In this document: one piece after another, positions 32,301 to 36,024 of the stretch | How positions within the stretch are numbered: position 1 is the first letter of the stretch | Layout of the letters: the number at the start of each line of letters is the position of its first letter | NCBI GenBank assembly: GCA_031763025.1 | Contig: JASSKH010000001.1 | Coordinates: forward strand, 16,283,142 to 16,347,141 | Reading direction: 5' to 3' | DNA from: Macrocystis pyrifera | Taxonomy: Eukaryota > Sar > Phaeophyceae > Laminariales > Laminariaceae | Length of the DNA: 64,000 bases | Notes under the pieces: generated by a model | Seen by the model: the letters and a program-made list of their open reading frames with translations, nothing else | Told to the model about the DNA's origin: nothing | Database searches by the model: none | Made by a program: the position numbers and the translations under genes

Positions 32301-33644
32301 GGGGGGTGGGGGGCGATCGAGAGCCGCGCATACCAACTGTTTCGAGAAAATGGCTGAGGGCCACTACTGTGTACGAGACGAATAGAACTAACCCTAACCG
32401 TAAGTCTAAGCCAATCAGACGCAGTGGTCAACCATTGGTGATGGCGTAACATATTCCCTTTGTGTGTGTCAACCCTTTTTTCGGATAAGTGGTACACTGT
32501 CTCTACTGGGGCGATCAGTCAAAAGGAGTCATCAAACCGCGGTCCCCCATGATGAAAAAATACATATGCTACATGGTACCAGGTACTTGTTATCTCATGC
32601 ATCTCTCTTTTTAGTCGGGGTTGTGGAAGGCGCCGATGGTGCTTTGTCGTAGACGCTCTGAGAGGCTGCGATACCACACTCGTAAATATTGACTGCTGCA
32701 GTGCTGCCCTGAGTTTCCTTATCCGCGTTCAGGCCACTCGGGCGAGTGGTTCTGTACCTCACGCGATGTTTCGCGCGAACAAACCTTCCCATGGCCGCGA
32801 ATATCGCGAAACTGAAGCGCATAAAAGCTTAAGCGTCTGCAAACATATTTTAAGGTACTGTGTTAGTAGTCAATCGACTGAGTGGCTCTGCGCGGGTGAT
32901 TTTTTTCTTTTCTAAAAAGTGACCCCAACCAACGTACCGTACATACACCGGCGTCACCGGTGGCTTGGTAGGTGGTCCGCGAGCCTATCAAGATCAATTT
33001 CGCGAGTTCGAGTCTCACCGAGTGCATGCTCGTAGGGACTTTTTCTTGCATAAAATTGATTAGCGGAAAGCGCGAGAGCGTGAGTTAGCTGTACATTCGA
33101 AGAAAATCGACGAGCAGTGGGAATGCTGAACCCTATGCGCGATAAAAACTAAAAGGCACGTACCGGGGGGGAGAAGGGACGACACCTGTGACCACGGCTT
33201 GTCCAGAAGATCGTCGAGGGTAAAACCTCCTACGAGTGGGCTGGAAAGTAAAAGTGATGATGAAAAAAAAACAAAAAAAAAAAACAAAACATAGCCTAGG
33301 TGTAATTATGTGGATATACCAAAGAAGGGTCAGTGGTTGCCTCTACTGTGTGGTAGACTGTCTGAAGCAAACTCAGCATGTCTATCACGTCACACATGGA
33401 TGGGTGAGCGAAGTACCCCCAGCAGGTAAGCTTGTGTCTATGTCTGCATCCTTGTCTGTTCCCGTTCGCCAATGACATCGGTTGATCGAACGTACGGCGG
33501 CAGGTGATTCCGGGCGAAGACGTGATGAAGAAAATGGGCTTCGGAGGGGAAGGCTTGGGCAAGCCCACGCGGCGCCTGCTGCAAGTCGCGACAGGGTGCC
33601 ATCTCGTCACGCTCCTCAGCCTCTTGGTCGGTGCTCCCAAGTGA
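1977..33644 (+). CDS. ABCG-type (White family) ABC half-transporter, 18 exons, 676 aa
   Basis: The exons are 1977-2224, 7291-7368, 7851-7965, 11188-11282, 12455-12530, 14170-14251, 16674-16795, 17962-18081, 19188-19280, 20293-20391, 24365-24492, 26094-26289, 26703-26788, 28609-28697, 30262-30365, 31156-31230, 31629-31712 and 33504-33644. Every junction keeps phase, the joined frame is open, and 676 residues is a normal half-transporter length. The order, nucleotide-binding domain before membrane domain, is the ABCG arrangement. Motifs are complete: Walker A GPSGSGKSS (about 104-112), Q-loop YVRQEQ (Q155), signature ISGGEKRR (233-240), Walker B IIFLDEP (catalytic E260), D-loop SGLDS and H-loop H292. 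Six likely membrane spans follow from residue about 415. The protein should dimerise and export lipophilic substrates; the substrate cannot be read from sequence. Residues 15-30 ([16 protein letters not shown]) look like a signal or anchor, which is uncommon in half-size ABCGs. Introns run from 398 bp to 5.1 kb and are full of repeats. Confidence 0.93.
2398..2525. repeat. dispersed repeat shared with 53965-54112
   Basis: This is the second member of a two-copy family in this window (core TCGACATCC...CCAGTGTCCGTGC...TGTGGTCACA). No coding or promoter function is apparent. Confidence 0.65.
3404..3530. mobile_element. MITE-A, longer variant
   Basis: The ends are ACCGGGGACCATAGTAAAT and the reverse complement ATTTAATATGGTCCCCGTGAT. 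The inner part (ATATATAGGTT...TGTGT) matches the other MITE-A copies. A small tandem AAATAATAAATAAT stretch makes it longer than the usual 105 bp. Confidence 0.75.
3545..3605. repeat. short palindromic repeat related to the fold-back at 4385-4550
   Basis: The motif CCAAAATCAGGTATACCTGA and a nearby CCAAAATCAGGTAC match the arms of the fold-back element about 800 bp downstream. It is a fragment of the same family. Confidence 0.5.
3877..4146. repeat. 132-bp tandem duplication (two units)
   Basis: Units begin CCGCCTGCTCGGCACGAAAT at 3877 and again at 4009. They carry the same CGCGGGGTGG...CCGAGTGTCCATGG and AACATAGAAAACAACAGA segments. The second unit has a 7-bp local insertion near its CCATGG. 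Near identity suggests a fairly recent event. Confidence 0.85.
4385..4550. mobile_element. fold-back element, about 42-bp inverted arms
   Basis: The left arm (about 4388-4433) contains AATCAGGTGTACCTTGGCC and CGTGCCAAAATCAGTT. The right arm (about 4497-4548) is its inverse: AACTGTTTTTGGCACGAAAG then GGCCAGGTATACCTGATTTT. The centre is unrelated. This structure is typical of a non-autonomous DNA transposon. Confidence 0.65.
4815..4942. repeat. single-arm copy of the hairpin element at 6258-6456
   Basis: AAATACGTCAGCTGTGAGTT and TATTCCATTTTTACCGAATT are shared in order with the loop and right arm of the 6258-6456 element. The left arm is missing here. Confidence 0.7.
5841..5945. mobile_element. 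MITE-A copy (105 bp)
   Basis: It has TTACGGGGGTCCATAGTTAA and its inverse at the two ends, with TA flanking both sides. It carries no coding capacity. This copy defines the family well: nearly perfect arms around an inner TTTTGTTAGTAAAA and ATATATAGGTTTTTGTGTGT. Confidence 0.9.
6258..6456. mobile_element. hairpin MITE, arms about 75 bp
   Basis: The left arm starts TCACAATACTTGTAAA and runs through GGAATATAGACGAGGCG and GCAGCTTGCAAAGTTGAGTA. The right arm is the inverse, ending ACAAGTATTGTGA. A loop of about 42 bp (AAATACGTCAGCTGTGAGTT) separates them. The whole is a near-perfect stem. Confidence 0.8.
6694..6770 (-). repeat. poly-C repeat family, subfamily R2, antisense end
   Basis: Read on the minus strand it has CTCGAAAGGGAGGCGTGTGG, then CAAATGACTGAAGGCAAGCA, and ends near GAGTAC, the R2 consensus end. 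It lies in ABCG intron 1, antisense to the gene. Confidence 0.65.
7291..7368 (+). CDS. ABCG exon 2 (start of Walker A)
   Basis: It encodes [20 protein letters not shown] then MGPSG. The acceptor is CTCGTCAG|G. It must end at GGGAG|GCAAGA, a GC donor, because only that end joins to exon 3 to give an intact GPSGSGKSS Walker A. No GT donor nearby does this. Confidence 0.9.
7369..7850 (+). other. ABCG intron 2: GC-AG intron with a 66-nt poly-G run
   Basis: The intron starts GCAAGA and ends TCGTAG. It holds an uninterrupted run of 66 guanines (7443-7508), then degenerate TTCCG/TTCGG repeats (about 7590-7780). The short length (482 bp) and non-GT donor set it apart from the other introns of this gene. 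Confidence 0.85.
7851..7965 (+). CDS. ABCG exon 3 (end of Walker A)
   Basis: It encodes [13 protein letters not shown] followed by the usual [10 protein letters not shown] region, completing the P-loop. The acceptor is CTCGTAG|T and the donor CGCAG|GTAAAT, phase 0. The lysine and serines that bind nucleotide phosphates are present. Confidence 0.92.
8085..8290 (-). mobile_element. tRNA-derived SINE family, 5'-truncated copy
   Basis: On the minus strand this matches the body of the copy at 32955-33290: CGGAAAGCGCGAGAGCGTG, ATCG..GGGCAGTGGGAATGCTGAA, GACACCTGTGACCACGG and CTTGTCCAGAA. The tRNA-like head is absent. A homopolymer tail lies at 8108-8123. Confidence 0.7.
8330..8665. repeat. degenerate GGTTACGGTTGCGG-type repeat, block 1
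   Basis: A loosely repeated hexamer-like theme (GGTTAC, GGTTGC, GGTTTCGG) recurs without a fixed period. A second block lies at 10060-10660. No coding signal was found. Confidence 0.5.
8760..10030. other. quiet part of ABCG intron 3
   Basis: Nothing recognisable apart from short A-rich stretches (GAAAAAAAGAGAGAAAAAAA near 9533-9556). No exon is needed here, because exons 3 and 4 join in phase. Confidence 0.6.
10060..10660. repeat. degenerate GGTTACGG-type repeat, block 2
   Basis: This is the same loose theme as 8330-8665 (TACGGTTACGGG, GGTTGCGGTTGCAG). The open frames across it are simple-sequence artefacts. Confidence 0.5.
11188..11282 (+). CDS. ABCG exon 4 (Q-loop)
   Basis: It encodes [18 protein letters not shown] and then [13 protein letters not shown]. 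The glutamine of the Q-loop is present, in the ABCG pattern YVxQ...LTVxETL. The acceptor is CTTCAG|C and the donor GACAG|GTGGGT, phase 2. Confidence 0.92.
11650..11800. repeat. dispersed repeat, possibly a diverged SINE relative
   Basis: GAGTCGACGGGGGAAGAAAA and CGCGATAAAAG... are shared with 55905-56040. Their layout resembles the SINE body (TCGACGAGCAGTGGGAATG...CGCGATAAAA). Only two copies are seen, so family membership is tentative. Confidence 0.45.
11985..12150. repeat. (GTTGGT)n and (GCT)n simple repeat
   Basis: TGGTGTTGGTGTTGGTGTTG followed by a GCTGCTGCTG run in ABCG intron 4. The frames that read through it are low-complexity. Confidence 0.85.
12455..12530 (+). CDS. ABCG exon 5 (helical linker)
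   Basis: This is a small exon encoding [15 protein letters not shown] then [11 protein letters not shown] infer it because exon 4 (phase 2) cannot join exon 6 directly in frame. This segment, between GGTAG|C and GAA|GTAAAA, restores the frame exactly and fills the expected acidic linker. It is the least conserved exon. Confidence 0.7.
13450..13790 (+). mobile_element. tRNA-derived SINE, copy with head
   Basis: The head (about 13462-13530) has an A-box-like GGGTTAGCGGTAGACTG and a B-box-like GGGGTTCGATTATC, in the order and spacing of a tRNA. The body (AAATCGACGAGCAGTGGGGA ... GGCAAGTAAAAGCGGTGACT) matches the copies at 32955 and 8290. The cloverleaf is degenerate, so this is a SINE head and not a working tRNA gene. 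Confidence 0.65.
13798..13880. mobile_element. MITE-B copy (about 80 bp)
   Basis: It has TACCACTGGACGTGAATATA and an imperfect inverse, ACATTTACGGTCAGAGTGAT, around a variable core with CGATCCTTACA. It is related to the copies at 26974, 27342, 35351 and 58361. Confidence 0.6.
14170..14251 (+). CDS. ABCG exon 6 (helical subdomain)
   Basis: It encodes [20 protein letters not shown] then VGDLRTP, matching the ABCG helix that precedes the signature. The acceptor is ATTATGCAG|G and the donor CCCG|GTGCGT, phase 1. Confidence 0.88.
14865..15515. mobile_element. fold-back element with long inverted repeats (about 240 bp arms)
   Basis: The left arm (about 14865-15100) has TCGAATCCCACTCCATGGTC, ATCTAGCTCATGTTACCGGG, TACATGTTTCCTGGGCTGG and CAGATCCTGCACAACCTCT. 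The right arm (about 15265-15515) carries the same blocks inverted. The spacer holds no gene. Single arms of this GATC-rich family recur at 23450, 28945, 34000 and 58960. Confidence 0.75.
15516..16673. other. rest of ABCG intron 6
   Basis: It contains a 20-nt poly-C run near 15877-15895 and no repeat family that I recognise elsewhere in the window. Nothing coding is visible. Confidence 0.5.
16674..16795 (+). CDS. ABCG exon 7 (signature and Walker B)
   Basis: It encodes [16 protein letters not shown], then [13 protein letters not shown]. This is the ABC signature (ISGGE form), Walker B with its catalytic glutamate, and the D-loop. The acceptor is CCGAAG|GC and the donor CTGCAG|GTGGTC, phase 0. 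Confidence 0.95.
17600..17920. repeat. (GAT)n/(GTG)n simple repeat
   Basis: GATGATGATGATGATGGTG and GTGGTGGTGGTGGTAGTGGT runs fill the second half of ABCG intron 7, just before exon 8. Confidence 0.9.
17962..18081 (+). CDS. ABCG exon 8 (H-loop)
   Basis: It encodes [20 protein letters not shown], then [20 protein letters not shown]. The switch histidine (VAIHQP) is present. The acceptor is GGTGCAG|G and the donor GGAATG|GTACGT, phase 0. Confidence 0.95.
18171..18275. mobile_element. MITE-A copy (105 bp)
   Basis: The ends are TTGCGGGGGACCATGGTAAA and its near inverse, flanked by TA. It lies in ABCG intron 8, about 90 bp after the exon 8 donor. Confidence 0.88.
18280..19187. other. rest of ABCG intron 8
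   Basis: It holds a possible diverged MITE-B relative at about 18890-18960 (GGAACATAAGATACGTTGGA to TCGGTCAGATTGGTACC). Otherwise nothing recognised. Confidence 0.45.
19188..19280 (+). CDS. ABCG exon 9 (end of nucleotide-binding domain)
   Basis: It encodes [20 protein letters not shown], then [11 protein letters not shown]. The CP..NPADY pattern is typical of ABCG proteins at the end of the ATPase domain. The acceptor is ACACGTAG|G and the donor TACATG|GTGAGG, phase 0. Confidence 0.93.
20293..20391 (+). CDS. ABCG exon 10 (linker)
   Basis: It encodes [20 protein letters not shown], then [13 protein letters not shown]. It continues NPADYM into the usual (F/V)DLIS of the family. The rest is a variable linker. 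The acceptor is TACGGCAG|G and the donor GCGAAT|GTGAGT, phase 0. An antisense poly-C-family end lies 58 bp inside the following intron. Confidence 0.9.
20441..20492 (-). repeat. poly-C repeat family, antisense end fragment after exon 10 donor
   Basis: A G-rich run, then GTGTACTCAATATCATGCAT and GGCCGTAG. This is the inverse of the sense end CTACGGCCATGCATGA..GAGTAC-C(n). It starts 58 bp after the exon 10 splice donor. Confidence 0.7.
21023..21168 (+). repeat. poly-C repeat family R1, 3' part, sense
   Basis: It contains CGGCGCTTCACGCTTGGTGC, GGTCGGTGAAAACCCGAC, TGCTCCGTCCCGACATTGTA and TCGGCCATGCATGACATGAG, ending ATGAGTAC then a C-rich tail. It lies in ABCG intron 10. Confidence 0.85.
21352..21852. 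mobile_element. fold-back element with GGGATTAATCCC-type arms
   Basis: Two head units (21352-21425 and 21432-21500) share TTCAGGG.CTTCCTCGGGAT and ATCCCGCGGATCGTGGAATC. The far end (about 21785-21850) is the inverse: ACCGCGATTCCACGTTGCGC then GGATAAATCCCGAGGAAGGC. Inside are AACACCATCATTCGATTCGC and its inverse. It is non-coding. Confidence 0.75.
21974..22329 (+). repeat. poly-C repeat family R1, 5' part, tandem copy 1
   Basis: It starts CCCTATATATACCAGGTGTA, has GGGTTGGCGTCGGTTGGCGA and the T-run, and stops at GATGCAGCTCACCCTTC. There it joins directly to the start of the next copy, so its 3' part is missing. Confidence 0.85.
22330..22815 (+). repeat. poly-C repeat family R1, tandem copy 2, near full length
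   Basis: It starts CCCCCTATACTATATACC and runs through GGTTGGGTTGGCGTCGG, the GTGAGCTAGATAACCAGGGT block and TGCAAGAAATTCCGCC to ACTACGGCCATGCACGATGA. It ends in a 15-nt poly-C. The 266-codon frame starting inside it (22637) is not considered a gene. Confidence 0.88.
23450..23705 (+). repeat. GATC-rich fold-back family, single arm
   Basis: It shares ATCTAGGTCTTTCAAGGCAG, TGATCTAGCTCATGGTGCCG and AGATCCTGTACAACCTCTCG with the 14865-15515 element. The inverted partner is absent. Confidence 0.75.
23945..24215. repeat. (CTC/CCT)n polypyrimidine tract upstream of ABCG exon 11
   Basis: About 270 nt of nearly pure pyrimidine (TCCTCCTCCTCCTCC themes). On the other strand this gives long artefactual Glu/Arg frames. 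The exon 11 acceptor is about 150 bp further on. Confidence 0.88.
24365..24492 (+). CDS. ABCG exon 11 (linker to membrane domain)
   Basis: It encodes a basic linker, then [20 protein letters not shown] and FAAAAR, the family's pre-membrane amphipathic helix. The acceptor AAAACAG|G at 24364 is the nearby AG that keeps phase 0 without a stop. The donor is GCGAG|GTAAGT, phase 2. Confidence 0.85.
24521..25078 (+). repeat. poly-C repeat family R1, full-length copy
   Basis: This is the best reference copy, about 550 bp. The 5' end is C-rich then TATATATTATATATGGGTTG. The inner blocks are GGCGTCGGTTGGCAACGACA, a 22-nt T-run, GTCTCTGGAAGTGGCGACAC, GCTTCGCGCTTGGTGCAAGC and TGCTCCGTCCCGGCATTGTA. The end is CTACGGCCATGCATGAGATC, two GAGTAC units and poly-C. 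It starts about 30 bp after the exon 11 donor. No coding capacity or tRNA-like head was recognised. Confidence 0.9.
25080..25385. repeat. (TTGG)n-type simple repeat
   Basis: About 300 bp of TTGGTTGGTTGG with minor variants (GGTTCGCTCGTCGGTTTG repeated). It follows directly after the poly-C tail of the R1 copy. Frames rich in Val/Gly/Trp/Leu are artefacts. Confidence 0.92.
25978..26074 (+). repeat. poly-C repeat family R2 whose tail forms the exon 12 pyrimidine tract
   Basis: TCGAAAGGGATGCGTGCTCA, then GGCTAAGGCAAGCAACAAAT and GAGTAC ending at 26036. A C-rich tail (26038-26074) runs into the exon 12 acceptor at 26093. No other pyrimidine tract separates them. Confidence 0.85.
26094..26289 (+). 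CDS. ABCG exon 12 (membrane spans 1-2)
   Basis: This is the longest internal exon. It encodes [16 protein letters not shown] and, after NRISLL, a second hydrophobic run ending [12 protein letters not shown], the family's FxxER element. The acceptor is GTACAAG|G. Its pyrimidine tract is a poly-C run continuous with a repeat copy ending at 26036. The donor is GACGAG|GTGGGG, phase 0. Confidence 0.9.
26340..26575. repeat. (GTT)n simple repeat
   Basis: An almost pure GTTGTTGTTGTT run at about 26350-26425, then GTCGTCGTTGTCGTCGTTG. It fills most of the 413-bp ABCG intron 12. Confidence 0.93.
26703..26788 (+). CDS. ABCG exon 13 (membrane span 3)
   Basis: It encodes [19 protein letters not shown] and then TVFPIIFGT, matching the family's AYxLAKxLAELP segment. 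The acceptor is CGTCCAG|G and the donor ACCAC|GTGAGT, phase 2. Confidence 0.9.
26819..26923. mobile_element. MITE-A copy (105 bp), inverse orientation
   Basis: TTACGGGGGTCCATAGTTAA and its inverse at the ends, TA flanks. The inner sequence is the reverse of the 5841 copy. It lies 30 bp after the exon 13 donor. Confidence 0.9.
26974..27053. mobile_element. MITE-B copy
   Basis: ACCACTCTGGACGAAAATAT then ACCACTTGGTATTCGTAC, with TTCCTTATAATTTCAGCCCA as the imperfect inverse. About 80 bp. Confidence 0.6.
27342..27424. mobile_element. MITE-B copy
   Basis: TGCCACTTTGGGCGGCAATA, ACCACTTGGTATTCACATTG and TCCTTATATTTTCGGCCACA. Two members of the family lie within 400 bp in ABCG intron 13. Confidence 0.65.
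27717..27820. mobile_element. MITE-A copy (104 bp)
   Basis: TTACGGGGGTCCATAGTTAA to TTAACTATGTTCCCCCGTAA with TA flanks. It is the second MITE-A in ABCG intron 13. Confidence 0.9.
28152..28197. repeat. MITE-B partial copy
   Basis: It keeps only one end of the family: CACACGGTCCTTACATTGCC then GGACAGAGAGGTAC. A very similar fragment lies at about 20624-20673 (AAATGATCCTTACATTATGC, GGACAGAGTGGTAC). Confidence 0.5.
28609..28697 (+). CDS. ABCG exon 14 (spans 3-4)
   Basis: It encodes [20 protein letters not shown], then LGILLVQAH. It continues span 3 and starts span 4. The acceptor is CCTCCAG|C and the donor CCACG|GTGAGG, phase 1. An antisense poly-C-family copy starts within 30 bp of the donor. 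Confidence 0.9.
28716..28765 (-). repeat. poly-C repeat family, antisense end fragment after exon 14 donor
   Basis: G-rich, then CGTACTCATGTCATGCTTGG CCGTAGTC. It begins within 30 bp of the exon 14 splice donor, whose GTGAGGGGGG is continuous with the G-rich tail. Confidence 0.75.
28776..28890 (-). repeat. poly-C repeat family R1, antisense 3' part
   Basis: TATTCATGTCATGCATGGCC, ATGACCATAGACCCTCACAC, CGGGACGGAGCAAGTCGGGT and TTTTCACCGACC. This is a second antisense copy directly behind the first. Confidence 0.85.
28945..29185 (+). repeat. GATC-rich fold-back family, single arm
   Basis: CACTTCACGATCTAGATCTT, TTAGCTCATGTTGTGGGTGA, CACATGTTTCCTAGG and TGGCAGCTGAGGAACTAGAT match the other arms in order. 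Confidence 0.78.
29535..29740. repeat. degenerate GATGATCGTCATG tandem repeat
   Basis: Variants of CATGGATGATCGT.GTCCAT recur about every 20-27 bp. Both strands read alike because the unit is nearly palindromic (GATC, CATG). Confidence 0.75.
29920..30200. repeat. (GCT)n simple repeat
   Basis: GCTGCTGCTGCTGCTGATGA and related triplets run almost up to ABCG exon 15. Long Ala, Leu or Gln frames on both strands are artefacts. Confidence 0.9.
30262..30365 (+). CDS. ABCG exon 15 (spans 4-5)
   Basis: It encodes [20 protein letters not shown], then [14 protein letters not shown]. The GxxxxSLSPSxEAA pattern is typical of ABCG proteins. The acceptor is CGGCAAG|C and the donor TCCGGG|GTGAGC, phase 0. 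Confidence 0.92.
30841..31190 (+). repeat. 175-bp tandem duplication containing an ABCG 3' splice site
   Basis: The units are 30841-31015 and 31016-31190. I count only two or three differences between them. Each holds the pyrimidine tract, the TAACAG acceptor and the first 35 or so bases of exon 16. Only the second unit continues into the rest of the exon. Confidence 0.95.
31156..31230 (+). CDS. ABCG exon 16 (extracellular loop start)
   Basis: It encodes [20 protein letters not shown] then GVQGT, matching the family's IPxxLxWLxxxSxLxWGxE region. Its acceptor (TAACAG at 31150-31155) is in the second unit of a 175-bp tandem duplication. The same acceptor is repeated at 30980. Using the first one would lead to a stop within about 70 codons. 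Confidence 0.9.
31255..31530. repeat. (GTTTCC)n-type degenerate repeat
   Basis: GTTTCCGTTTCAGTTTCCGT and close variants fill ABCG intron 16. Confidence 0.88.
31629..31712 (+). CDS. ABCG exon 17 (extracellular loop)
   Basis: It encodes [20 protein letters not shown], then WKLGTNKE. The (V/I)NE(M/F)RG(I/L)xF motif is diagnostic of the ABCG loop before the last span. The acceptor is CTTGCAG|G and the donor AAGGAA|GTAAGC, phase 0. Confidence 0.92.
31785..32145. repeat. degenerate AAAGCTTGTCC tandem repeat
   Basis: AAAGCTTGTCCAAAGCTTGT and variants (GTCCAAATGTTTGG, CAAAGTTCGTCC) recur roughly every 11-25 bp through about 360 bp of ABCG intron 17. The long frames on both strands come from this repeat. 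Confidence 0.8.
32955..33292 (+). mobile_element. tRNA-derived SINE, full copy with A-rich tail
   Basis: The head (about 32962-33035) has an A-box-like GGCTTGGTAGGTGGTCCGC and a B-box-like CGAGTTCGAGTCTC. The body shares TTAGCGGAAAGCGCGAGAGC, GACGAGCAGTGGGAATGCTG and TGACCACGGCTTGTCCAGAA with the copies at 8290 and 13450. The tail is A-rich (33264-33290). Confidence 0.7.
33504..33644 (+). CDS. ABCG exon 18 (last span and stop)
   Basis: It encodes [20 protein letters not shown], then a hydrophobic stretch ending [10 protein letters not shown] and a TGA stop (33642-33644). G-(E/D)-x-VL-x-x-MGF is the family's approach to the last span. The C-terminus is a little shorter than usual. A further spliced exon is possible but not needed. 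Confidence 0.88.
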   Translation: MIPGEDVMKKMGFGGEGLGKPTRRLLQVATGCHLVTLLSLLVGAPK

Positions 33645-33999
33645 GGCTCAAAAGTGTAGTGCATAACGTGCGGCTGGTTGTTGTCCGTGTCCGATTCGAT
33701 ATGTCGGTTGGTCGGCCGGTCGGTCGACCGGTCTGTTGGTCGGTCTTTCAGTCGTTTGGTCGGTCTGGCGTTCGGTCGGTCATTCAGTTGCTCTTTCGGT
33801 CGGTCGGTCGATCGGTCGGTCGGTCGATCGGTCGGTGCGCCTTTTTTTCGGACAGGGTGGTGCATTGTGGTTCCACCCTGAATCCTATTTGTTGCGAAGG
33901 CCACGAGTGCTGACCAATTGTGCGGCGTGTCTATATTGGTCCTGCCTAATGCCCAAACCAACCAAAGCTTTCACGCATAAGCTAGATCAGATCATATCC

Positions 34000-34325
34000 C
34001 CACCTCGTAACCCAGATCTCAGGGCAGACTATTCGCGGCCTGTAGGTCTTTAGGTCATGTTGCCGAGTGGGGGCCGCATAATCTGCATGATCTTCATAAC
34101 ACACATGTTTTTCTGGACTAATACGGGGGACCATAGTAAATAAGACTAAATATTGTTAGTAAAAATAGGGAAATGTATAGGTTTCTGTGTGCACCGTAGG
34201 TCCTATTTACTATGGTTCCCGGTAATAGACATGTACTGTACATATCCTGCGCTACTTGTCGTAACGGCAGCTTAGCATCTAGACTATCCACGTACTGTAG
34301 ATCGTGATCTGTCTGTCCGATGTTG
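34000..34325 (+). repeat. GATC-rich fold-back arm interrupted by a MITE-A
   Basis: CACCTCGTAACCCAGATCTC, TCATGTTGCCGAGTGGGGGC and ACACATGTTTTTCTGGACT lie before the MITE. GTACTGTACATATCCTGCGC and CGTAACGGCAGCTTAGCATC follow it. Removing 34121-34225 and one TA restores the arm order. Confidence 0.85.
34121..34225. mobile_element. MITE-A copy nested in a fold-back arm (105 bp)
   Basis: ATACGGGGGACCATAGTAAA to TTTACTATGGTTCCCGGTAA, flanked by TA. It is younger than the element that it interrupts. Confidence 0.92.
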
Positions 34326-34453
34326 TTCAAACCTCTCCTCTCCTCAGTGACTTGTACTGCAGCAGTGGTTACTGGACTCTGCCAGGGAAATACAATCCAC
34401 TTCGTTGCGAGAGGTATGGTACTGCTATCTTGACCCCTTTGAATACCGCACTA

Positions 34454-34557
34454 TTACGAGGACCATAGTAAATAGCACCTACGGTACACACAAAAACCTA
34501 TATATTTCCCTATTTTAACTAACAAAATTTGGTCCCATTTACTATGACCCTCCGTAA
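34454..34557. mobile_element. MITE-A copy (104 bp), inverse orientation
   Basis: TTACGAGGACCATAGTAAAT to ATTTACTATGACCCTCCGTAA with TA flanks. Confidence 0.9.
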
Positions 34558-34657
34558 TAGTACAGAAACCCATGCCTAACTCTAATTCCGAGAATTTTGT
34601 CCCCGAAACTGGAGTGCAGTCCTTGAATCATTCAAAGGGGTTGGAAACCTTGTAGGG

Positions 34658-34730
34658 CTATAGTCCCGTTTTGGGGACAAACTACTCAGGATTTGAGTGC
34701 TTTGTCCTCAAAACGGGACTGCTGTACTCA
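34658..34730. mobile_element. short fold-back element MITE-C
   Basis: AGTCCCGTTTTGGGGACAAA and its inverse TTTGTCCTCAAAACGGGACT, about 25-bp arms around a short spacer. A related fragment lies just before (GTCCCCGAAACTGGAGTGCA, 34601). A second copy is at 58012-58084. Confidence 0.75.
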
Positions 34731-34774
34731 AAGGCTTAACGAACGCAAACAGAGATCTTCACGGGTTATGACAT

Positions 34775-34935
34775 CTCAACCCGCGGGTCGGGTCAGGAAG
34801 TTTTTGAATTATCGCGGGTCGGGTCAGGAGAGCTTTTTCACATTCAAACGGGTCGGGTCGGGTTGGGTCGGGCCGGGCCGTCCTTACCCGACCCGACCCG
34901 ATCCGACCTGACCAGCGAGGCTTGACCCGACTCGT
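34775..34935. repeat. GGGTCGGGTC array
   Basis: GCGGGTCGGGTCAGGA units, then GGGTCGGGTCGGGTTGGGTC, turning into ACCCGACCCGACCCGATCC at the end, so part of the array is a self-inverse. The GACCCG theme recurs at 63595-63850. Confidence 0.8.
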
Positions 34936-35350
34936 GACCAGCCCTTCCTTTCTTTCTTTCTTAGTATTTTCTCTTCTTTTTCTTCCCATTTATGATACTC
35001 GCCCCCCTTCTTTTTCTCTCCCCCGCTCCTAATCGTGCATCGTAGCTCAGATTCGAGGTGACATACAAATAGTACGCTCTCCTACCCCCTCCCCGCTACG
35101 GTTCGAGAGAAGGCTTCAATTCAGCCTTTCCTTCCCTTTTGCCGACTCGCGTCGATTTTTTCAGAAAAACGAAGACGAATACCCTCTTGCGCCATTCAAC
35201 TCTATTTTTACGTCTACGTACGTACATTAATGCAGTAACTACATAGACATCATTTGTTTTTTCGTGTGCCCTCCGATAATGTGCCGCGTGGACATAGCAG
35301 TTAAGTACACAAAACATCTCAGCTGAAACAAAGAGGATGAAATCGAACTC

Positions 35351-35433
35351 ATACTACTCCGGGAGGAAATGTAAAGACCGTTTAGTCTTCGTGTTAATGT
35401 GTTGAAGTTCCTTATATTCCCGCATGTAGTGGT
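35351..35433. mobile_element. MITE-B copy
   Basis: ACTACTCCGGGAGGAAATGT, AAAGACCGTTTAGTCTTCGT and GTTCCTTATATTCCCGCATG with matching ends ACTAC/GTAGT. Confidence 0.6.
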
Positions 35434-36024
35434 ATTGGCAAGCTGCGGATGCTACGGGTTGAACTTTATATATACCAATGTCCGGAAACACGAGGGACAC
35501 AACAAATCAAGACTACGAGTACGAAAACGAAAAGCGTGAAACTATACGATTTGCAATCCAACATTTGTGTTTGTGTTCTTCTTCCTCCTCTTCTTTTTTT
35601 TGCGTTTAAACAAAACACAATCGCCAGGTTCCAGCCGTTGGAAAGGACGTCGTGTCCACCGACAGCTCCGGAGGTGGGACGGGATGACCAAGGCCTAAAA
35701 AATGGAACGCGGTAGCTCGCGGGCAGAAGAAGAGGGTGCGTAGAAGCTTACGATTTCAAGGGCGTATACGAGGCAGGGTACGGTAAATACTCTGGACGTA
35801 CCCGGGTATATCCCCGGGTATACATACCCGAGTATGATCAACACAACCAAGTTTAGTCCCCGGGTGCCCCAGGGTATACCGAGTGTACCCTGCTATGAAC
35901 AAACACCCTTGGAAAGAGGCGTGCTGCGACAGGGTGTTATAGTAATTTCTGTCCTGAACCCAATACAGCTGAAATCTACCAATAGTCGTAGTGTTTCGCA
36001 ATATTTTTTCCCGTGATGTGACTA

